Shown here: positions 1 through 5,380 of the stretch, in pieces
How positions within the stretch are numbered: the stretch's first letter is position 1
How the letters are laid out: every line of letters begins with the position of its first letter
NCBI GenBank assembly: GCA_003448025.1
Contig: DLXL01000090.1
Location: 1-5,403, forward strand
DNA: 5,403 nucleotides
Reading direction: 5' to 3'
From: Saprospirales bacterium
GTDB taxonomy: Bacteria > Bacteroidota > Bacteroidia > Chitinophagales > Saprospiraceae
Program-made: the position numbers and the translations under genes
Notes under the pieces: generated by a model
Seen by the model: the letters and a program-made list of their open reading frames with translations, nothing else
Told to the model about the DNA's origin: nothing
The model's database searches: none

Positions 1-1
1 A

Positions 2-1459
2 AACATTGCCTGGGGGGTTACCAATGTAAGTCATGATGTTTCAGATTGGTACAAAATACAGTGGACAGATGCAAGCCGAAACAAATACCAATTGGACAAT
101 GAAGTAAAAACGGTTCAATTGAGATACGAGGAAATCAAAGTAAAGGGCCAACCATCCTTCCGTGATACGGTTCGATACACCGTCCTTGGCCCGGTAACCT
201 ATGATTTCGAACCGGAAAACCCACTTAAAGATTGTGCATTGAGATGGATCGCACATGATGTCCCGGAAAACAGTGCTTTCGACGTATTTCTGGGTCTGGA
301 TGCTGGCAAAAACTACGAGGACTATAAAAATGCTATACCTGGTTTTGACTCCCCGGCACAGAATTTCATATTTGCTTCTAAATCAGGTGACATTGCCATT
401 CAGCCACAGGGTAAATACCCCGTACGAGGTCAGCAGCAAGGGCGATTTGTTCAGAAAGGTGACCGGTGGGCTAATGCCTGGCATTCTTTCATACCTGCGG
501 CACTTGTTCCAAGCATGAAAAACCCAAGCAGAGGATTTGTTTTCTCTGCGAATCAACACTCCACTCCCCCAACCTATCCATATTATTACACAGGTAATTT
601 TGAAGATTGGCGTAGTCGTAGAATTTACGATCGCTTAACGGCCATGACAAATGCAACGGCCGACAGCATGAAAAACATGCAAATGGATAACTTCAGTCAG
701 CGTGCTGCCGATGCGCTGCCCATCATGATCGGAATGTTGGATCAAACCCGATTAAATGAAGAAGGCAAATCGATGCTACGTGAATTACAGTCCTGGAACT
801 ATCGCTATGAATCTGAATATTTGGCCCCGACGCTTTTTGAAACCTGGTTCGACTCCTGTTATACGGCCACCTGGGATGAAATTGCAGCGTTGGAAAACAA
901 CGGTAATGGAAAAATCACGACCGACGATCTGAACCGGGGCAAGAGCCCTAAAATCCAGATGGTTTATCCGGAAGCATGGCGTTTCGTAGAAATGCTGGGG
1001 GCAGATACATCCAGCATATATTTTGATCACCCCGGCACAACCATTCGCGAAACAGCCAAAGACATCGTTCTGGAATCATTTCAACAAATGGTTGAACACT
1101 ATCAGAAACATCCTGAGCAAAAAGTGGTTTATGGACAAGCCAAGGGATTTGTGTTGAAACATTTGGCACAAATAGATGCCTTTAGCAGGCTGGACCTCAA
1201 AATTGGGGGGCATCGAACCGCTCCAAATGCCATGTCAAAGGCCAATGGACCGTCCTGGCGTATGATTGTTGAACTGGATGATCAGGTGCGCGGGCTGGGC
1301 GTATTCCCGGGCGGACAAAGTGGCAATCCCGGAAGTCCCTACTATGATAACATGGTTGACACCTGGGCCACCGGGAACTATTACGAGCTATTGTTCCTGA
1401 AATCTGCTGATGAAACCAATAAACGAATTCTTGGCAAACAAAAATTCAATCCTAAGTAG
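2..1459 (+). CDS. Penicillin acylase (penicillin amidase) family Ntn hydrolase, C-terminal part (5'-truncated by window)
   Basis: The frame is open from base 2 to the TAG at 1457-1459 (485 codons), so the gene begins left of the window. Members of this family are secreted or periplasmic N-terminal-nucleophile hydrolases that cleave amide bonds of acylated substrates such as beta-lactams or acyl-homoserine lactones. The first visible residues, NIAWGVTNVSHDVSDWY, match the early beta-subunit block; the nucleophilic Ser at the beta-chain N-terminus should lie some tens of residues upstream and is not visible. Residues 179-210 (window numbering) carry the SANQ block with the expected catalytic Asn, followed by the W-R-RI-RL signature. 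The end (about 402-460) has GPSWRMIVEL and GVFPGGQSGNPGSPYYDN, the conserved family C-terminus. A degenerate EF-hand-like stretch lies at residues 298-309. The TTG at 92 is an internal codon, not a start. Substrate cannot be told from this part. It is probably first of an operon with the next two genes, 20 bp upstream of the membrane gene. Confidence 0.93.
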   Translation, partial: NIAWGVTNVSHDVSDWYKIQWTDASRNKYQLDNEVKTVQLRYEEIKVKGQPSFRDTVRYTVLGPVTYDFEPENPLKDCALRWIAHDVPENSAFDVFLGLDAGKNYEDYKNAIPGFDSPAQNFIFASKSGDIAIQPQGKYPVRGQQQGRFVQKGDRWANAWHSFIPAALVPSMKNPSRGFVFSANQHSTPPTYPYYYTGNFEDWRSRRIYDRLTAMTNATADSMKNMQMDNFSQRAADALPIMIGMLDQTRLNEEGKSMLRELQSWNYRYESEYLAPTLFETWFDSCYTATWDEIAALENNGNGKITTDDLNRGKSPKIQMVYPEAWRFVEMLGADTSSIYFDHPGTTIRETAKDIVLESFQQMVEHYQKHPEQKVVYGQAKGFVLKHLAQIDAFSRLDLKIGGHRTAPNAMSKANGPSWRMIVELDDQVRGLGVFPGGQSGNPGSPYYDNMVDTWATGNYYELLFLKSADETNKRILGKQKFNPK

Positions 1460-1479
1460 CATAAAAATCAATTATTTAG

Positions 1480-1872
1480 ATGATAAAGAACATCTTTTTA
1501 GGGGCACTCCTGATTTTAGCTTTGGGCCAGCTTTCTCACTTTGGATTGCCGTGGTGGATCTTGGTTGTCATAGCCGGTTTGGTTGGCGGATGGTTGACAA
1601 AGAGTGTATGGCAGGCCTTTTTTGCCGGATTTCTGGGTGGTAGTATGTTATGGAGCATTGCAGCCTTTATTCAGGACAATGCCAACAACAGTGCTCTTTC
1701 CGAAAAAGTAGGACAGCTTTTTCTGGGAGTATCTTCCTCTCAGTTAATATTGCTTACCGGTTTGCTGGGAGGCATTATTGGTGCATTAGGCGCCATCACA
1801 GGAAAGTTAGGCAAGGATGTGTTCATTAAACCATCGAATCGACACTACATGCAAGAGAGAAGGCGGAGATGA
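1480..1872 (+). CDS. Small glycine-rich integral membrane protein, function unknown
   Basis: A 130-residue protein that I do not recognise. It is strongly hydrophobic, with likely membrane segments near residues 4-20, 24-40, 44-64 and 86-108. The tail (about 109-130) is polar and ends in QERRRR, which by the positive-inside rule suggests a cytoplasmic C-terminus and, with four segments, a cytoplasmic N-terminus. Three segments carry a similar glycine pattern (GLVGG, GFLGG, GLLGG), as in tightly packed helices. A short soluble loop (about 65-78, QDNANNSALSEKV) separates segments three and four. The ATG at 1480 is chosen because the hydrophobic segment starts right after it; no Shine-Dalgarno is evident, which is usual in Bacteroidota. 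It starts 20 bp after the acylase stop and lies before the flavoprotein gene, so co-transcription is likely. Hydropathy and operon-like position support a real gene; no function is inferred. Confidence 0.8.
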   Translation: MIKNIFLGALLILALGQLSHFGLPWWILVVIAGLVGGWLTKSVWQAFFAGFLGGSMLWSIAAFIQDNANNSALSEKVGQLFLGVSSSQLILLTGLLGGIIGALGAITGKLGKDVFIKPSNRHYMQERRRR

Positions 1873-1929
1873 AATTTGACAAACAACAACATTTTGGCGA
1901 TCTGATGTAGCCAATTGATCGCAGTATTC

Positions 1930-2943
1930 ATGAAAGAGACAATAGAAACAGATATCCTGATCATTGGAGCAGGCCCCGTTGGACTTTTTGCCGTTTTTGA
2001 GGCTGGATTATTAAAACTTCGGTGTCATTTGATTGATATTTTGCCTCAACCAGGCGGACAACTCACCGAAATATATCCTAAGAAGCCCATTTACGATATC
2101 CCAGGATATCCAAGTGTACTTGCCGGGGATCTGGTCACTAACCTCATGGAACAAATCAAGCCATTTAATCCAGGCTTTTCCCTTGGTGAACGTGCAGAAT
2201 CTATTGAAAAACAGGGTGATGGCAGGTGGTTGGTGACCACACACCGGGGCACTAAACACCTGGCTCCAGTCATTTTTATAGCTGGCGGACTGGGTAGTTT
2301 TGAACCAAGAAAGCCTCCCATTGAACAAATTGAGGCCTTTGAAGAAAAAGGTGTGGAATACTTCGTTCGCAACCCTGAAATGTATCGTGGTAAAAACATC
2401 GCAATTGCTGGTGGTGGTGACTCCGCGCTCGACTGGACCATTTATCTGGCAGATGTGGCGAATGAAATTAGTTTAATCCACCGGCGCACCGAGTTTCGTG
2501 GCGCGTTAGACAGCGTGGAAAAAGTATATCACCTCGTTGAACAAGGACGGGTAAAACTCATCACCAATGCCCAGGTGATAGGATTACTGGGCGACCAACA
2601 CCTTCAAGGCATCACCATATTGCACGATACAGAAGGTGAAAGCAACCTCAATGTGGATCATTTTATCCCTCTTTTTGGTCTTACGCCAAAGCTTGGTCCC
2701 ATTGGAGAATGGGGACTCAGTGTAGATAAAAACGCCATTGAGGTAAACACCTTTGACTATGCTACCAATATACCGGGCATTTTTGCCATAGGTGACATCA
2801 ACACGTATCCTGGCAAACTGAAGTTAATTCTTTGCGGGTTCCATGAAGCCACCCTGGCATGCCAATCCGCATTCAAATTAGTGCATCCGGACAAAAAGCT
2901 ATCCTTCAAATACACCACCGTTACGGGCATTGAAGGAATCTAA
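1930..2943 (+). CDS. Thioredoxin-reductase-like ferredoxin/flavodoxin--NADP+ reductase (FAD/NAD(P)-binding oxidoreductase)
   Basis: A 337-residue cytosolic flavoprotein likely to move electrons between NADPH and ferredoxin or flavodoxin (EC 1.18.1.2 type). The FAD Rossmann motif GAGPVG is at residues 13-18, PGGQLTEIYP at 41-50, the NADPH-binding AGGGDSALDW at 160-169, HRR..FR (contacts to the 2'-phosphate) at 184-190, and the C-terminal FAD motif IFAIGD at 284-289. The CxxC pair that thioredoxin reductase carries just before its second Rossmann motif is absent; the stretch there, KGVEYFVRNPEMYRGK, is typical of the FNR branch, as is a C-terminal extension with an aromatic (Y328) that could cover the flavin. 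Tyr49 corresponds to the flavin-stacking Tyr of the Bacillus enzyme. Start: ATG 1930 is preferred over an in-frame TTG at 1915, since the Rossmann strand begins directly after it. It is the last gene of the apparent operon. The physiological partner is not shown by the sequence. Confidence 0.88.
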   Translation: MKETIETDILIIGAGPVGLFAVFEAGLLKLRCHLIDILPQPGGQLTEIYPKKPIYDIPGYPSVLAGDLVTNLMEQIKPFNPGFSLGERAESIEKQGDGRWLVTTHRGTKHLAPVIFIAGGLGSFEPRKPPIEQIEAFEEKGVEYFVRNPEMYRGKNIAIAGGGDSALDWTIYLADVANEISLIHRRTEFRGALDSVEKVYHLVEQGRVKLITNAQVIGLLGDQHLQGITILHDTEGESNLNVDHFIPLFGLTPKLGPIGEWGLSVDKNAIEVNTFDYATNIPGIFAIGDINTYPGKLKLILCGFHEATLACQSAFKLVHPDKKLSFKYTTVTGIEGI

Positions 2944-2947
2944 TTCC
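2935..2947. repeat. Palindrome spanning the reductase stop codon, flanked by direct repeats
   Basis: GGAAT-CTA-ATTCC is a 5-bp stem with a 3-nt loop; the reductase TAA lies inside it (2941-2943). It is bracketed by two copies of CATTGAA (2928-2934 and 2947-2953). It sits at the junction of two convergent genes, where a two-way terminator would be useful, but no T-run follows on either strand. Confidence 0.3.
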
Positions 2948-2960
2948 ATTGAATGAGTGC

Positions 2961-4448
2961 TTATTCTGCTGTTTGAAGGTTCCGCAGGAAGTGTACCGTT
3001 TTTTCCAGATCGATGCTAAGAATTCGGTCTGCCTCAAGGCGTGGCACCACCTGGCGGTAGCGAGACCTGATATCCTGAATACGTGGTGAGGATTGGTGTG
3101 GCTGGCGATAATCCAACGCCTGCATGGCGGTCATAAACTCAATGGCCAGCAAGCGCTCCAGGTTAAGCACAACTCTTCGGGCTTTTGTTGCAGCATTTGC
3201 CGCCATACTCACATGATCCTCCTGTCCATTGCAACTCACAATACTATCTGTTGAGGCGGGTGCACACAAGGTCTTGTTTTGGTTTACAATGGCCGCCGCA
3301 GTGTATTGCGCAATCATCAAGCCTGAATGCAATCCAGGATCATCTGTTAAAAAAGGAGGCAAGTCGCGCTGACCACCTATCAACTGATACACCCTGCGCT
3401 CCGAAATACTGCCTAATTCTGACAGGGCAATGGCCAAATAGTCGAGCGGTAAGGCAAGTGGTTGTGCATGGAAATTTCCACCGGAAATGATCAGATCATC
3501 TTCTGGAAAAATATTGGGATTATCCGTCACCGCATTAATCTCCGTAACAAGCATTTGTCGGATGTGCGAAAAGGCGTCCTTACTGGCGCCGTGCACCTGA
3601 GGCACACACCGAAAAGCATAAGGATCCTGTACAGATGCTTTTTCCATAGTAGCAATTTCACTTCCTTTTAGCCAGTCCAGGAGTACCTGTGCCGTCCTAA
3701 TTTGTCCTGCATGAGGACGAACCAGGTGAATGTGGGCATCCAAAGGAGAAAGCCTGCAGTGAAATGCATCATATCCGATAGCTGCATTCAGATCAGCCTG
3801 TGACGAGAGTCTGTGGGCTTGAAGCATGCACCAAACACCATATGCAGCCGAAAACTGAGTACCATTCAATAAGGCCAGAGCCTCTTTTGCCTGGAAACGC
3901 AAGGCATTCCATCCCAATTGTTTTAGCGCCTGTTCAGATGGCAATCGCTCCCCTTTGTACCATACTTCGCCTAAGCCAATGAGTGGCAGGCTCAAATGAG
4001 CTAAAGGAGCAAGGTCGCCGGAGGCTCCCAACGATCCTAATTCAAACACTACAGGCAAAACGTCTTCATTAAAAAAGTCTACCAATCGCTGAACAACCTC
4101 TACCCGAACTCCGGAATGGCCGTATGACAGGCTTTGAATTTTCAGAAGCAACATGATTTTGACCACTTCTTCCGGAACTGGGTCGCCCATTCCAGAGGCA
4201 TGACTTACCACCAGATTATGCTGGAGGTCTTCCACATCTGTTGCGGAAATTCGCACGTTGCACAGGGATCCAAAACCTGTATTAATCCCGTAGAAAAGTT
4301 GGTCGTTATGATTCAACTTTTCTTCCAGGTACCTCCGGCAATTTTTTATCCGTCGAACGGCCTCCTCTGACAAGGCGAGGCGAGTATGTTGACTCAGCAG
4401 TGTATCAATGGCTTCTAAGGACAAATGGTCAGGACTGATGGAATGCAT
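2961..4448 (-). CDS. hutH: Histidine ammonia-lyase (histidase)
   Basis: A complete 495-residue enzyme (family usually about 500) converting L-histidine to trans-urocanate and ammonia, the first step of histidine catabolism; family members are cytosolic homotetramers. The Ala-Ser-Gly triad that cyclises to the MIO electrophile is at 142-144 within GSLGASGDLAPLAH (codons at 4017-4025). Other active-site residues align with the Pseudomonas enzyme: Tyr53 in YGINTGFG, His83, Asn195 in LLNGTQ, Gln274, Tyr277, Arg280, Phe326 and Glu410 in GQEDHVSM. Ser82-His83 at the selectivity site favours histidase over tyrosine or phenylalanine ammonia-lyase. ATG at 4448 is the only start between the conserved N-terminus and an in-frame upstream TAA; no Shine-Dalgarno is placed before it. 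It converges on the reductase gene with 17 bp between stops and diverges from the OmpH-like gene. No hutU, hutI or hutG is in the window, so the rest of the pathway must be encoded elsewhere if present. Confidence 0.96.
   Translation of the reverse strand: MHSISPDHLSLEAIDTLLSQHTRLALSEEAVRRIKNCRRYLEEKLNHNDQLFYGINTGFGSLCNVRISATDVEDLQHNLVVSHASGMGDPVPEEVVKIMLLLKIQSLSYGHSGVRVEVVQRLVDFFNEDVLPVVFELGSLGASGDLAPLAHLSLPLIGLGEVWYKGERLPSEQALKQLGWNALRFQAKEALALLNGTQFSAAYGVWCMLQAHRLSSQADLNAAIGYDAFHCRLSPLDAHIHLVRPHAGQIRTAQVLLDWLKGSEIATMEKASVQDPYAFRCVPQVHGASKDAFSHIRQMLVTEINAVTDNPNIFPEDDLIISGGNFHAQPLALPLDYLAIALSELGSISERRVYQLIGGQRDLPPFLTDDPGLHSGLMIAQYTAAAIVNQNKTLCAPASTDSIVSCNGQEDHVSMAANAATKARRVVLNLERLLAIEFMTAMQALDYRQPHQSSPRIQDIRSRYRQVVPRLEADRILSIDLEKTVHFLRNLQTAE
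2978..3004 (+). terminator. Possible intrinsic terminator for the + strand operon, inside the hutH 3' end
   Basis: GGTTCC (2978-2983), a 3-nt loop, GGAA (2987-2990) and, after a five-base bulge, CC (2996-2997) can form an imperfect hairpin, followed at once by six T (2999-3004). It lies 35 bp after the reductase stop, where a terminator is expected, but the same bases encode the hutH C-terminus and the stem is short. Confidence 0.25.
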
Positions 4449-4479
4449 GAAGGTAGCAAGTGGTGAATGATTGAATTAG

Positions 4480-4519
4480 AGGAGGAAATTGGATCGTTTT
4501 ACTAATACAGGATCCTCCT
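4480..4519 (-). repeat. Inverted repeat in the hutH leader (AGGAGGA / TCCTCCT)
   Basis: On the minus strand, AGGAGGA (4519-4513) is perfectly complementary to TCCTCCT (4486-4480), with 26 nt between the arms. A second pairing, GGATC (4515-4511) with GATCC (4495-4491), uses part of the same first arm, so the two hairpins exclude each other. The arm AGGAGG looks like a Shine-Dalgarno but lies about 65 nt before the hutH start, too far to act on it. A regulatory role is inference; it could also be a protein-binding dyad or chance. Confidence 0.4.
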
Positions 4520-4526
4520 ACTTTTG
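4519..4526 (+). promoter_or_regulatory. Candidate distal + strand promoter, -7 element TACTTTTG
   Basis: TACTTTTG is a perfect match to TAnnTTTG. A TTTT at 4497-4500 lies 18 bp upstream, close to where a -33 TTTG is expected. It faces right, toward the OmpH-like gene, and would give a leader of about 330 nt. It sits head-on against the hutH -7 element (4532-4539), so each start point falls inside the other's promoter and both could hardly be used at once. It could be partly fortuitous. Confidence 0.35.
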
Positions 4527-4531
4527 GGCCG

Positions 4532-4539
4532 CGAAGGTA
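4532..4539 (-). promoter_or_regulatory. Candidate hutH promoter, -7 element TACCTTCG
   Basis: Read on the minus strand, TACCTTCG differs by one base from the Bacteroidota sigma -7 consensus TAnnTTTG and is followed by CGGCCC. Transcription would start near 4526, giving a hutH leader of roughly 80 nt. No good -33 TTTG is seen 19-21 bp upstream, so the call rests on the -7 match and on its position before the only minus-strand gene. Confidence 0.45.
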
Positions 4540-4660
4540 AGCAATTGTATCTTAGCAGCTTTTATGGCTGATTTAGCTTTGTTAAATTGGCCGAAAACCG
4601 GGTTAAAAACAGATTAATGTGGAAAGCCCTCGAGACTTCTTTTTTTTCGTAAATTTTTGA

Positions 4661-4697
4661 AAATGAATTGGTTGGTTTTCATTTACTAAATTTTTTT
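4661..4697 (+). terminator. Weak AT-rich hairpin followed by a T-run
   Basis: AAATGAA (4661-4667) pairs with TTCATTT (4678-4684) around a 10-nt loop, and seven T occur at 4691-4697. The stem is almost all A-T and the T-run is offset by six bases, so intrinsic termination would be weak. If real, it would limit + strand transcripts from the distal promoter candidate before they reach the OmpH-like gene. Confidence 0.2.
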
Positions 4698-4763
4698 ATC
4701 CAAACCAGACAACCAGATAAAAGACAGTGGCATCAGAACGCCACCAGAATTGATGGGATACCC

Positions 4764-4771
4764 TACTTTTG
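4764..4771 (+). promoter_or_regulatory. Candidate proximal promoter of the OmpH-like gene, -7 element TACTTTTG
   Basis: A perfect TAnnTTTG match, 93 bp before the ATG at 4865. The same ten bases CCTACTTTTG occur at the distal candidate (4517-4526). The predicted start at about 4776-4779 coincides with the first arm of a leader inverted repeat. No clear -33 TTTG is present at 19-21 bp; the nearest TTG (4750-4752) is too close. Confidence 0.5.
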
Positions 4772-4774
4772 ACC

Positions 4775-4833
4775 CAGGTTTCTTTCATTCCCGATAAGAC
4801 TACAAAGAACGGTCTTGTATAGATCGAAACCTG
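4775..4833 (+). repeat. Nested inverted repeat in the leader of the OmpH-like gene
   Basis: An outer perfect 8-bp repeat, CAGGTTTC (4775-4782) with GAAACCTG (4826-4833), encloses an inner 7-bp stem, ATAAGAC (4794-4800) with GTCTTGT (4812-4818, one G-U pair) and an 11-nt loop. The outer arm begins about where transcription from the proximal promoter should start, and the structure ends 31 nt before the ATG, leaving a single-stranded A/C-rich initiation region. It could stabilise the mRNA or act as a regulatory leader; no T-run follows, so it is not a simple terminator. Confidence 0.5.
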
Positions 4834-4864
4834 ACAAATTCAACAAACAACAACATCTGCAACC

Positions 4865-5380
4865 ATGATTAAGAAAATCGCATCCATTGCATTATTAGTA
4901 CTCGGCCTGATCACCGTTGCGCAGGCACAACGCATTGCATACGTTGACGTAACGGCCGTTCTGGAGAATATGCCGGAATATCAGAAAGCTCAGGAACAAC
5001 TTGACAAGGTAGCTACAGCCTGGCGCCAGGAAATAGCTGTTGAACAAGATAAGGTTAAAGGCCTTTACAGCAAATTTCAGGCTGAACAAGTGTTGCTTAG
5101 TGAAGAAATGAAGAAGACCCGGGAAGAAGAGATTTTGGCCAAAGAAAAAGAGGTGCGCGAAATGCAGCGTCAAAAATTTGGTCCGGAAGGCGCCTTGTTC
5201 AAGAAAAGAGAAGAACTCGTGAAACCTATTCAGGACAAAGTGTACAGCACCATTGAGCGATTTGCCCAGGATAAAGGATTCGAATTTATTTTCGATAAAG
5301 GTAGTGCCTCCGGCATGCTTTACGCTGACAAGAAAAACGACAAAACCGAGGATATTAAGGCAATCCTGAAAAAAGGGTAG
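4865..5380 (+). CDS. OmpH/Skp family periplasmic chaperone
   Basis: A 171-residue secreted protein of the Skp/OmpH family, periplasmic holdases that escort unfolded outer-membrane proteins to the BAM machinery. Residues 1-21 form a signal peptide: KK near the N-terminus, a hydrophobic core (about 6-18) and an AQA site, likely cut before Gln22. The mature start, RIAYVDVTAVLENMPEY, is the family N-terminal strand. Residues about 38-105 are rich in Glu, Lys, Gln and Ala and likely form the coiled-coil tentacle. The part from about 107 to 145 (GPEGALFKKREELVKPIQDK, then FEFIFDK) rebuilds the body domain. Length fits the family (about 160-180 including signal). ATG 4865 is fixed by the signal peptide; the leader just before it is A/C-rich with no Shine-Dalgarno. 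Bacteroidota often carry two such genes in tandem near bamA; only one is visible here, and the window ends 23 bp after its stop. Confidence 0.92.
   Translation: MIKKIASIALLVLGLITVAQAQRIAYVDVTAVLENMPEYQKAQEQLDKVATAWRQEIAVEQDKVKGLYSKFQAEQVLLSEEMKKTREEEILAKEKEVREMQRQKFGPEGALFKKREELVKPIQDKVYSTIERFAQDKGFEFIFDKGSASGMLYADKKNDKTEDIKAILKKG

Larger units (their letters stand above)
4449..4864. other. 416-bp divergent intergenic control region between hutH and the OmpH-like gene
   Basis: No convincing gene lies here. The part near hutH holds opposed promoter-like elements around 4519-4539 and an inverted repeat at 4480-4519. The middle (about 4618-4760) is AT-rich, with a run of eight or more T at 4640-4647, another of seven at 4691-4697, a 7-bp inverted repeat at 4661-4684, a tandem AACCAGA pair (4703-4709 and 4711-4717), and a short GTGGC-N8-GCCAC dyad at 4727-4744. 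The right end holds the probable ompH promoter and a structured leader. A 42-codon TTG-started frame at 4489-4617 was considered and rejected. Confidence 0.8.

Noticed and set aside
92..1459. The acylase as a complete 455-residue gene starting at TTG 92
   Set aside because: The frame is open and family-like (NIAWGVTNV) back to base 2, so the gene is truncated by the window and the TTG is an internal Leu codon.
1915..1929. TTG at 1915 as the reductase start
   Set aside because: The ATG at 1930 lies just before the first Rossmann strand, as is usual in the family; the five extra residues IAVFM add nothing conserved.
2011..2441. Antisense and alternate-frame open frames over the reductase gene
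   Set aside because: They overlap a conserved flavoprotein gene and their translations show no family features; they are shadows.
1930..2943. Reductase as a true thioredoxin reductase
   Set aside because: The redox-active CxxC before the second Rossmann motif is missing and the C-terminal extension fits the ferredoxin-NADP reductase branch.
3185..4370. Several + strand open frames across hutH
   Set aside because: They lie antisense to a fully conserved enzyme and show no recognisable protein features.
4489..4617. A 42-codon + strand frame starting at TTG just after AGAGGAGGAAA, ending in TAA
   Set aside because: The Shine-Dalgarno-like sequence is only 3 nt from the TTG, the frame overlaps the promoter elements of both directions, the predicted peptide shows no recognisable feature, and no + strand promoter lies properly upstream. 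Chance is the simpler reading.
4703..4744. Tandem AACCAGA pair and GTGGC-N8-GCCAC dyad as an operator
   Set aside because: Both are short and occur in AT-rich intergenic DNA where such matches are expected; they are noted only within the region description.
4895..5173. A 92-codon antisense frame over the OmpH-like gene
   Set aside because: It is Phe/Leu-rich because it mirrors Lys/Glu-rich coiled-coil codons; the sense strand is clearly the real gene.
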